DNA from: Winogradskyella flava
GTDB lineage: Bacteria; Bacteroidota; Bacteroidia; Flavobacteriales; Flavobacteriaceae
Assembly: GCF_014243395.1 (NCBI RefSeq)
Contig: NZ_JACLCP010000001.1
Span: 1,054,001 to 1,118,000 of the forward strand
Direction: 5' to 3'
DNA: 64,000 bases
Shown: positions 1 through 6,373 of the stretch, piece after piece
How the letters are laid out: each line of letters begins with the position of its first letter
Numbering within the stretch: position 1 is the first letter of the stretch
The notes under the pieces: model-generated
Seen by the model: only the letters and a program-made list of their open reading frames with translations
What the model was told of the DNA's origin: nothing
Database searches by the model: none
Made by a program: the position numbers and the translations under genes

Positions 1-412
1 GCGAACCTCCTTGTAAATTGATGTGATCATCAATAAGCATTAGCTCCCCTTTCTTGAAGTCTAAATTAATAGCTCCTGCCGCATTAGATACCAAAAGTGT
101 TTTGATACCGAGTTTCTCCATAATTCTTACCGGAAAAGTGACATCTTGTAGCGTATAACCTTCATACACATGAAAACGACCTTGCATCACAACCACTTTC
201 TTTCCACCTAAGTTTCCATAAATCAACTTGCCTTTATGAAACTCTACTGTAGCTGTTGGGAAATTAGGAATGTGATTATAACTCGCCTCGGCAACAATAT
301 CAATTTCATTTATCAGTTGACCGAGTCCTGTTCCAAGAATAATACCAACTTCGGGCTTTTCAAAACCTTTGGATTGAAGGTATTCAGTACTTTCAGTAAT
401 ATATTTAATCAT
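1..412 (-). CDS. Purine nucleoside phosphorylase (partial, C-terminus beyond window edge)
   Basis: The enzyme would split purine nucleosides with phosphate into the free base and (deoxy)ribose-1-phosphate in the cytoplasm. About 137 residues of an expected ~270 are present. Visible family motifs are the phosphate-binding GTGLG (residues 27-31), [11 protein letters not shown] (76-86) and SNAAG (109-113), typical of the trimeric PNP family. The start is the ATG at 412, which overlaps the stop of the preceding glycosyltransferase gene by 8 bp, so the two are translationally coupled. The position next to ArsS suggests a role in removing adenine from an arsenic-containing nucleoside. It could equally feed guanine to the guanine deaminase and xanthine dehydrogenase further along. 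The family call is secure; the physiological substrate is inference. Confidence 0.93.
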   Translation of the reverse strand, partial: MIKYITESTEYLQSKGFEKPEVGIILGTGLGQLINEIDIVAEASYNHIPNFPTATVEFHKGKLIYGNLGGKKVVVMQGRFHVYEGYTLQDVTFPVRIMEKLGIKTLLVSNAAGAINLDFKKGELMLIDDHINLQGGS

Positions 413-1034
413 TAAGTTGCTGTATTTTTTCTTGTAATTTTAAGTTGCTTCTATAGAAGTCTGAAGCAATTAAATCTTCATAAGTGTCAATGTCGTTTAA
501 AGTTTCTAAGGTAGTTACACTAACATTAGTATTGTGTAACTCTTGTAACGTTATCTCTAAAAGATTTGGTTGACTCCAAGGTTTGTTTATAAAGATGGCT
601 TCTTCGAGTTTTGATAAACCAATCAAGTAATAACCTCCATCTTCAGCAGGACCAAAAACGACATCATTTTTATCTAAGGCTTTAATTCCGTTTTCAATAT
701 GCGTCGAATTAATTTCAGGTAGGTCGGAGCCAATCAGCACAATTCTTTTATAACCAGCTTCAAAGCCATCTTTAAAAGCATTAAGCATACGCTCTCCCAA
801 ATCCACACCTTGTTGAACCGCTTTAAATTCATTCGGCCATTTGGTATCGACAACAGCATTAGAGAAATAAATGCGTTTATCAATATTTAATTCAGTTGTA
901 GCGTTTTCGGTAATTTTCACTAATTCTGAGTAAACTTCAAAAGCGCCATAATCGCCTATGGTCTTAGCTAATCTTGTTTTTACAGTTCCTAACTTTATGT
1001 TTTTTACAAAAACAATTACAAGGGCATCAGTCAT
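405..1034 (-). CDS. TIGR04282/DUF2064-type glycosyltransferase of the arsenosugar cluster
   Basis: A 209-residue GT-A-like nucleotidyl/glycosyltransferase of the DUF2064 family. The N-terminus has the K-x-G-x-VKTRLA nucleotide-binding signature (residues 15-23), and an acidic GSDLPEI segment near residue 102 is the expected metal/sugar-nucleotide site. Members of this family are repeatedly found beside the radical SAM protein ArsS and are named for arsenosugar biosynthesis, presumably glycosylating or transferring the sugar moiety; the exact reaction is not established from sequence. It overlaps both neighbours by 8 bp (PNP start at 412, rhodanese stop at 1027), so it is part of one tight minus-strand operon. 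No signal peptide is visible, so it is cytoplasmic. Confidence 0.85.
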   Translation of the reverse strand: MTDALVIVFVKNIKLGTVKTRLAKTIGDYGAFEVYSELVKITENATTELNIDKRIYFSNAVVDTKWPNEFKAVQQGVDLGERMLNAFKDGFEAGYKRIVLIGSDLPEINSTHIENGIKALDKNDVVFGPAEDGGYYLIGLSKLEEAIFINKPWSQPNLLEITLQELHNTNVSVTTLETLNDIDTYEDLIASDFYRSNLKLQEKIQQLND

Positions 1035-1521
1035 ATATTTTAATTCCTTTTAAGAGCCACTTAGACCATTCTTTGGAAAATGTATGAACATTTTCCGTTG
1101 GCTCATTGGCGTTATCATAAACTGTGAAGTCGTTATTCTTCCACTCAAAAATACCACCAAATAAGTTGTAAACATTTGTGTAACCAGCTTCTTTAAGCTT
1201 TTCACCTACATCTTCTGAACGAATACCAACAGAACAATAAACAACTATGGTTTTTGATTTATCAGTAATCTGTTCTTCAACGGTTTCTATGCTAAAATTA
1301 TCATAACCAACTTGAATGGCATTTTTAATATGGCTGACTTCATATTCTTTTATTTCCCTTGAGTCTAGAATAATAGCTTCTGAATCTGGCATTGCTAATT
1401 CTTGTACTGAGATATAAGGAATACTTTCGGTATTGTGTTTCTTAAGTAATTTTGAAATGCTTTTCTGAGCAAATCCAATACTCGAAAAAAGTATAACGAT
1501 ATATAAGATATTTTTTTTCAT
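1027..1521 (-). CDS. Exported rhodanese-like domain protein
   Basis: A 164-residue protein with a signal peptide (hydrophobic residues 4-17, cleavage probably after AQ at 18-19) followed by a single rhodanese domain. The active-site loop CSVGIRS has its catalytic cysteine at residue 96, and the LDSRE and GGIFEWKN landmarks are present. Such domains carry a persulfide or bind oxyanions, arsenate included, so a periplasmic sulfur-transfer or thiol role is plausible. It lies between ArsS (4 bp away) and the glycosyltransferase (8 bp overlap), so it is co-transcribed with the arsenosugar genes. Its specific role there is unknown. Confidence 0.87.
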   Translation of the reverse strand: MKKNILYIVILFSSIGFAQKSISKLLKKHNTESIPYISVQELAMPDSEAIILDSREIKEYEVSHIKNAIQVGYDNFSIETVEEQITDKSKTIVVYCSVGIRSEDVGEKLKEAGYTNVYNLFGGIFEWKNNDFTVYDNANEPTENVHTFSKEWSKWLLKGIKIYD

Positions 1522-1525
1522 AATA

Positions 1526-2581
1526 TTAAGCTACTGAACCTTGGCAACTACTTCCTGCACCAGCCGTACAACCATAGCAATGTTGTGATATGACAATGTT
1601 TCGACCTTCAAGTAGTTCTTCATTATATTCTGAAATGTGTTTCACTTTGCTATTTACAGGTAATTCCAACATCTGATTAAAATCACAATCATACAAGTAA
1701 CCATCCCAACTTACGGAAAGCGTGTTTGTACACATCACATTGGTAACCGCCGCAGGGTTATAAGCCTCAACTAATTGGTACATATAATCTTCATAGTTTT
1801 CCGAAGCAATGAGATAATCCAAGAATCGGCTAATTGGTAAATTAGTTATGGCAAACAAATTGTGAAAGTGAATTCCAAAATCTTCCATTAAGGCTTTTTT
1901 AAAATCCTTTTCCATAGAGGCTTGGTCGCCAGGCAAAAATGCACCTGACGGATTGTAAACCAAATCCAATCTTAAATCACTATCTGGCATGCCATAACCA
2001 ACAGCATTCAATTCCTGAAGCGCTTTGATAGACTTATCAAAAACACCATCACCACGTTGTTTATCTGTTTTTCCTCGTGTCCAATGCGGCATGGAGCTTA
2101 CAACGTGCACATTATGCTTTTTAAAGAACTCTGGTAAGTCGTAATATTTTTTGTTGGCTCTAATGATTGTTAGATTAGAACGGACAATAAAATCTTTAAT
2201 TCCAGCTTTAGCTGCTTCTTCAACAAACCATCTAAAATCGGGATTCATTTCTGGCGCTCCACCAGTTAAATCTAAAGTATGTGCACCTGTATTTTTAATA
2301 ACATCTAAGCATTGCTGCATAGTATCTCTCGTCATAATTTCTTTTCGGTCAGGACCAGCATCAACATGGCAATGATCACAAACCTGATTGCACATATAAC
2401 CCACGTTAATTTGAAGAATCTCTAACTTTTTAGCTTTTAAAGGAAACTGATTGGTTTCAGAAATCTTAGCTTTAAACGTAGGTAATTCACCATTTTGAAA
2501 AATACCGTTAGATAGAATTTCTAATTGTCTATTGCTTTGTGCTAAATCGCTTTCGCGTTTATGTAGGGACTTTGTTGCCAT
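1526..2581 (-). CDS. arsS: Arsenosugar biosynthesis radical SAM protein ArsS
   Basis: A radical SAM enzyme of 351 residues. The [4Fe-4S] motif is CNQVCDHC with cysteines 64, 68 and 71, preceded by LEILQINVGYM and followed by HVDAGP, as in the ArsS family. LDLTGGAPEMNP matches the SAM-binding GGE-like motif. The C-terminal half carries additional cysteines (around 283 and 298, then 335, 338 and 346 in HCYGCTAGAGSSC), the family's Cys-rich tail. ArsS proteins are known to join the 5'-deoxyadenosyl group of SAM to dimethylarsenite, giving the nucleoside precursor of arsenosugars. Neighbouring PNP and glycosyltransferase genes fit the later steps. The methyltransferase ArsM, which makes the substrate, is not inside the window. 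Confidence 0.92.
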   Translation of the reverse strand: MATKSLHKRESDLAQSNRQLEILSNGIFQNGELPTFKAKISETNQFPLKAKKLEILQINVGYMCNQVCDHCHVDAGPDRKEIMTRDTMQQCLDVIKNTGAHTLDLTGGAPEMNPDFRWFVEEAAKAGIKDFIVRSNLTIIRANKKYYDLPEFFKKHNVHVVSSMPHWTRGKTDKQRGDGVFDKSIKALQELNAVGYGMPDSDLRLDLVYNPSGAFLPGDQASMEKDFKKALMEDFGIHFHNLFAITNLPISRFLDYLIASENYEDYMYQLVEAYNPAAVTNVMCTNTLSVSWDGYLYDCDFNQMLELPVNSKVKHISEYNEELLEGRNIVISQHCYGCTAGAGSSCQGSVA

Positions 2582-2607
2582 TAATTAAGGGTAAAGTTTT
2601 TAAAGTT

Positions 2608-2671
2608 GTTGGCTGAGGCTCTCTAAGCCAACAAAATTTGATCACCGGTCACTTCGAGAACCTCAGTGACC
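2608..2671. repeat. Two inverted repeats in the gap between the AhpD-like gene and arsS
   Basis: The 95-bp gap holds two perfect 7-bp stems. GTTGGCT (2608-2614) pairs with AGCCAAC (2626-2632), and GGTCACT (2647-2653) pairs with AGTGACC (2665-2671). The second contains GTCACTTCGAG, the opening of the palindromic repeat family also seen near 10161, 42336 and 44356. On the minus strand the first stem is followed by an A/T-rich tract, so it could attenuate transcription into arsS. Confidence 0.6.
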
Positions 2672-2676
2672 GAATG

Positions 2677-3012
2677 TTATCCATCTAATTTATTCACCTT
2701 GTTCATCATTTGTACACCATGTACAAGTGTTGCACCACTTTTTATAGCCGCACCAACATGTATGGCTTCCATCATTTCTTCTTTAGTAACGCCACGTTGA
2801 AGAGTATCTTTTGTATAAGCATCAATACAATAGGGACATTGTTCGGTATGCGAAACGGCTAGGGCAATAAGTGCTTTTTCACGAGCAGTAAGTGCACCGT
2901 CTTCAAATACTTTACCGTAATACTCAAAAAACTTGTTGCCAAGTTCTTCATCCCATTCTGTTATATTTCCAAATTTTCTTAGATCTGCTGGATCATAATA
3001 GGTCTTCGACAT
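2677..3012 (-). CDS. AhpD-like arsenosugar biosynthesis-associated peroxidase-like protein
   Basis: A 111-residue carboxymuconolactone decarboxylase/AhpD-fold protein. The redox CxxC is EQCPYCIDAY with cysteines 59 and 62, followed by the conserved helix with histidine in IHVGAAIKSGATLVHG. Its length and the DPADLRKFGNI N-terminus match the family named for co-occurrence with ArsS (TIGR04169). By family it is a small alkylhydroperoxidase-like redox protein; the substrate is not known. It is the first gene of the minus-strand arsenosugar operon, 95 bp before arsS, and diverges from xdhC. Starting ATG at 3012. Confidence 0.86.
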   Translation of the reverse strand: MSKTYYDPADLRKFGNITEWDEELGNKFFEYYGKVFEDGALTAREKALIALAVSHTEQCPYCIDAYTKDTLQRGVTKEEMMEAIHVGAAIKSGATLVHGVQMMNKVNKLDG

Positions 3013-3145
3013 GTATTTCTATTTATAAATTCTACCAAAAATCAATATAGCACTTTTTGTCGAAGTTAAATCTTAAAGATTACAGAAAATATGAAAAATA
3101 ATTCTGCTTAAAAAGCCTTACTTTTAAATTCGCTTTTTTGCTACT

Positions 3146-3937
3146 ATGAAGAATTGGATAGAACTTTTATCAGAGTTTAAAGAAAAACGTCAGCCTGTGG
3201 CTTTGGTTACAGTTACCAAATGTTCAGGATCGGCACCTTGTGTGGTATCTTCTCGCATGATAGTCACCGAGGATAAATCTATCTATGGTACTATAGGAGG
3301 CGGTAAGCTCGAGTATAAAGCTATTGATGAGTCCATCTTGGCTTTAAAGGAAAATAGAATTATTGAATCATCATACACCTTAGGGCCAGACTTTGCACAG
3401 TGCTGTGGTGGTGTGGTAGAATTTATAATAGAACCCATGAATCAATCTCCAGAATTGCATCTTTTTGGTGCTGGACATATAGGTACAGAAATTGCCAATT
3501 TATTAGTGAATACACCTTTTAAAGTTAAGCTTATTGATTCGAGACCTCATTGGTTTTCGGAATTTGATATTCATGAAAGTATCGAGCAATGCCAAGTCAA
3601 GGAAAACGATTTTAAAACCTTTAGGGATGCTGTAACTTGGGGAAAGAATTGCTATGTTTTAGTGCTCACTCATAATCATGCTATTGATTTTGATATTATT
3701 GCCATGGCGCTTGAAAATGAAACCAAATATTTAGGACTCATAGGCAGTAAAACCAAAAAAGCCCGTTTTAATAATATGCTCATAAAAGAGATGAACATTA
3801 AAGAGGGCATGGACAATGTTGTTTGCCCAATAGGTTTACCAATAGGCGGTGATACGCCAAAAGAAATTGCCATTAGTGTTGTAGCACAATTACTCCAAGT
3901 GCATTATAATTCTACAGTTTCTGCTGATGAGGAATAA
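3146..3937 (+). CDS. xdhC: XdhC family molybdenum enzyme maturation factor
   Basis: A 263-residue XdhC/CoxI protein. The N-terminal XdhC domain has CSGSAPC near residue 26 and QCCGG at 85-89; the C-terminal Rossmann domain starts with LHLFGAGHIG (104-113) and ends with the PIGLPIGGDTPKEIA signature. XdhC proteins bind sulfurated molybdenum cofactor and insert it into xanthine dehydrogenase; here xdhAB lie close by on the other strand (6374-10118). It is the first gene of a three-gene plus-strand operon, its end overlapping the next gene by 11 bp. Molybdenum cofactor synthesis genes themselves are not in the window. Confidence 0.93.
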   Translation: MKNWIELLSEFKEKRQPVALVTVTKCSGSAPCVVSSRMIVTEDKSIYGTIGGGKLEYKAIDESILALKENRIIESSYTLGPDFAQCCGGVVEFIIEPMNQSPELHLFGAGHIGTEIANLLVNTPFKVKLIDSRPHWFSEFDIHESIEQCQVKENDFKTFRDAVTWGKNCYVLVLTHNHAIDFDIIAMALENETKYLGLIGSKTKKARFNNMLIKEMNIKEGMDNVVCPIGLPIGGDTPKEIAISVVAQLLQVHYNSTVSADEE

Positions 3938-4934
3938 TAGATTTATCATTGATAGATTAACTGCGCTTTGGGCTTTAAACGAATCTGGTTTAGGTGGTTT
4001 TTTACATGTATTTAATACACCTTTTACAGGATTGATTGTAGGTGGTATTGCCATCTTATTAATAAGCTTAATCGCCTATTATGCTGAAAATAAATGGCAA
4101 GCAATATTAAAAGCGCTTTTTATTGTGCTCATTATAAAAATGGCAGTAAGTCCGTATTCACCTTTTGGAGCATATGTGGCTGTAAGTTTCCAGGCTATTT
4201 TTGGGGCGCTTTTGTTTTCAAAATTTTCATGGAAAGGGATAACTATAATGGTGTTAGGTATGGTGACGTTTTTAGAATCGGCACTTCAAAAACTATTGAT
4301 ATTGACCATTGTTTACGGAACAGAACTTTGGGAAGCTATTAATCTTTATGGGCTTTGGGTTCAGAAAAAGTTGAATTTCATTTCTGATACATCGACATCC
4401 ACATTTTTGATTTCGCTGTATTTAGCGGTTTATGGAGTTTGTGGTTTGTTGGCAGGTATTTTTATTAAGAACATGATTAAAATTATTTCCGAAAAAGAGG
4501 AGGTTGATTTTTATTTAGAGTCCAATGTAAATGCGATTGAACGAGAAAATAACAAAACAGCTTTTAAGACTAAAGTCATTTGGATATGGTTGATTACGGT
4601 GACAATAATCGTTTTAGCATTTTCAGTTTTTGGAGGGAATTTATTTGGATGGCAAAAAGGTATTTACATCTTGTTAAGAAGCTTTTTGATATTGATGCTC
4701 TGGTATTTGGTTTTAGGACCATTTTTATTAAAATTGGTCCGTAACTATCTAAGCAAGAGAGAATCGCAGTACAAGGAAGATATCACCAATGCCATGGACT
4801 TATTTCCATATTTTAGAAGGATTCTATCCCACACTTGGCAAGATACAAAGCAGCTAAAAGGCTACACGCGTTTTAAGTATTTTATGGCAAATAGTATTTC
4901 TAATTGTATTCATTTTAAGTTGAAGTCTGAGTGA
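3927..4934 (+). CDS. Unidentified multi-pass membrane protein in the XdhC operon
   Basis: A 335-residue integral membrane protein that I do not recognise. About seven hydrophobic segments are visible, roughly residues 33-52, 60-78, 82-98, 103-128, 158-180, 215-238 and 245-270. A charged cytosolic loop lies near 180-215 and a soluble basic tail from about 275. It overlaps xdhC by 11 bp and the next gene by 4 bp (GTGA), so the three proteins are made together. The glycine-rich fourth segment faintly recalls substrate-binding subunits of vitamin transporters, but that is a guess. A role in molybdate, cofactor or purine transport for the xanthine dehydrogenase system is inferred from context only. 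Confidence 0.72.
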   Translation: MRNNRFIIDRLTALWALNESGLGGFLHVFNTPFTGLIVGGIAILLISLIAYYAENKWQAILKALFIVLIIKMAVSPYSPFGAYVAVSFQAIFGALLFSKFSWKGITIMVLGMVTFLESALQKLLILTIVYGTELWEAINLYGLWVQKKLNFISDTSTSTFLISLYLAVYGVCGLLAGIFIKNMIKIISEKEEVDFYLESNVNAIERENNKTAFKTKVIWIWLITVTIIVLAFSVFGGNLFGWQKGIYILLRSFLILMLWYLVLGPFLLKLVRNYLSKRESQYKEDITNAMDLFPYFRRILSHTWQDTKQLKGYTRFKYFMANSISNCIHFKLKSE

Positions 4935-5440
4935 TCTATATTCTAACTGGAGACATACGAACAGGTAAGACCACAGCGCTTTTAAATTGGGTTAACACTT
5001 CGGCAATGCGCAGTGGAACAGGAAGAAAAGATGTTGATGGCTTACTATGTCCAGATGGTGAAAATGGAAAACGTTATTTTCTGAAAATAAAATCTCAAAA
5101 GGAAATTGAACTTGAGGTTGCATTAGAATCTGAAAAAGTGATATCGGTAGGTCCTTTTTACTTTTTGGAATCAGCTTTTGAAACTGCAAATAACTATTTG
5201 ATAGAGACTGCTAGGGAAAAAGACTTTCAATATATGATTATTGATGAATTAGGAAAACTTGAATTGAAAAATAAAGGACTTCATGATGCGGCTAAAACCT
5301 CGATTGCTCAGTTTATGTTTAATGAAAATAAGCATCTGATTTTAGTGGTCCGTGAATCTTTGTTTGAGGATATTATTAATCATTATACGATTTCTGAATA
5401 TTCTGTTTTGGGAATAGAGGACTTGGAAAACTTAAAGTAA
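4931..5440 (+). CDS. THEP1-type nucleoside-triphosphatase (NTPase_1 family)
   Basis: A 169-residue P-loop NTPase. Walker A is GDIRTGKTT (residues 7-15) and Walker B is MIIDELGKLE (about 106-115), the arrangement of the THEP1/DUF265 family, whose members hydrolyse NTPs slowly and have no firmly known role. The start is a GTG that overlaps the stop of the membrane protein gene (GTGA), a translational-coupling arrangement. Co-occurrence with xdhC suggests a function in molybdenum cofactor or purine metabolism; this is inference. The gene converges on the minus-strand gene ending at 5445 with only 4 bp between them. Confidence 0.85.
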   Translation: MIYILTGDIRTGKTTALLNWVNTSAMRSGTGRKDVDGLLCPDGENGKRYFLKIKSQKEIELEVALESEKVISVGPFYFLESAFETANNYLIETAREKDFQYMIIDELGKLELKNKGLHDAAKTSIAQFMFNENKHLILVVRESLFEDIINHYTISEYSVLGIEDLENLK

Positions 5441-5444
5441 GTTT

Positions 5445-5825
5445 TTACCCAAAAAATGTCTCACTCAACGCATAATAAATTGCCATTAAAGCAGAAAAAA
5501 TGGCGCTTCCCAAAAAGCGCCATTTCAGTTTGAAACGATTTTGAATAATGTAATTCGCAATAAACGAAATCAAAATATTGGCCAGAAATGACCAGAATGC
5601 AATCACCAATAGATTCCAACCAATAGCTTCAAACTGACCAGAAAATAATTTGATAAATAACAAGTGCCTGGCTATCCAAAGCGGATTAAAATAGAGTATG
5701 GCCAATATAGTTTTGGCCAATGTTGCTCGAATACCTTTTAAGAATTGCGTCTTTTTAACGATCCAGTCAAAATAATTAGGTATTTCAAAAGCATAAATAG
5801 TAGCGCCAACGATCACCATCCCCAA
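5445..5825 (-). CDS. Small membrane protein of unknown function, start uncertain
   Basis: With the TTG start at 5825 this is a 126-residue hydrophobic protein with about four membrane segments and no family I can name with certainty. The same frame stays open upstream to 5939 and adds a protein-like stretch (…ILRGALIYSAGDTIAALLL…) that completes a first membrane helix, so the real protein is probably about 150-164 residues. That extension contains no ATG or GTG; ATT at 5904-5906 and ATC at 5931-5933 are the only near-cognate starts. The order GD-x-IA, YF-x-WI-x-KK and the later NYIIQN…WRFL pattern is faintly like Mpv17/PMP22 proteins. A perfect 11-bp hairpin lies inside the gene at 5498-5525. 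Confidence 0.62.
   Translation of the reverse strand: MGMVIVGATIYAFEIPNYFDWIVKKTQFLKGIRATLAKTILAILYFNPLWIARHLLFIKLFSGQFEAIGWNLLVIAFWSFLANILISFIANYIIQNRFKLKWRFLGSAIFSALMAIYYALSETFFG
5498..5525. repeat. Perfect 11-bp inverted repeat inside a coding region
   Basis: AAATGGCGCTT (5498-5508) and AAGCGCCATTT (5515-5525) form a perfect stem with a 6-nt loop. It is GC-rich for the region and lies in the 3' part of the minus-strand membrane protein gene, about 60 bp beyond the stop of the converging NTPase gene. It may limit read-through of plus-strand transcripts, but there is no T-run after it. Confidence 0.6.
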
Positions 5826-5939
5826 TAATCGTGTCCAGGAAAACTCATGAAGTAAAAGTGCGGCAATAGTATCGCCAGCACTATAAATTAGCGCACCTCT
5901 GAGAATGTTTTGTGTTTTGTAGTGTAGTGCGATAAAACT

Positions 5940-6359
5940 TTATTTGTTGTATAATTCTTCAATTATGGAGTAATTTCCATTGACAAAATGTTCTAAATAC
6001 TTTAAGGCCTTATCGAAATTAATAGACCAAACATCATCAACTACCATTTTTTCTTTTTCGCCTAATAATCCAAATAGTACGTTAACACGTTTGGGTCGAT
6101 TATACCACAATGAGAATTCTAGTGCTTTGTTTTTATCATAATTTGCAGTAAAGCAAAAACTTTTTTTATTCTCAAGACAAGTGAAATCTAATGATGGACT
6201 ATAATAAATAACATCTTGATTCATTGAGTCTAAAAATTCCAACTTTTCAATCCAAGGATAATCTTTAGCGATTTTTAAAACTTCATCACCAGAAATGGGA
6301 TTATTTCTGTATTCAATATTTGGTTTATCAGGATGGCAAATAGAATATTTAAATGTCAT
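5940..6359 (-). CDS. Hypothetical protein, 139 residues
   Basis: I do not recognise this protein. It has no signal peptide or membrane segment and looks like a small soluble cytoplasmic protein. It is rich in aromatic and charged residues, with two cysteines near 61 and 69. It lies 14 bp downstream of xdhB in the same direction and probably shares its transcript. Its stop codon (5940-5942) is directly followed, in the same frame, by the open extension of the next membrane protein gene, an unusual junction. Confidence 0.7.
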   Translation of the reverse strand: MTFKYSICHPDKPNIEYRNNPISGDEVLKIAKDYPWIEKLEFLDSMNQDVIYYSPSLDFTCLENKKSFCFTANYDKNKALEFSLWYNRPKRVNVLFGLLGEKEKMVVDDVWSINFDKALKYLEHFVNGNYSIIEELYNK

Positions 6360-6373
6360 TATTTGGTTCGATT

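Noticed and set aside
2608-2632. Strong terminator between the AhpD-like gene and arsS
   Set aside because: The stem is only 7 bp with an 11-nt loop and no clean T-run; the downstream genes are functionally linked, so complete termination is unlikely.
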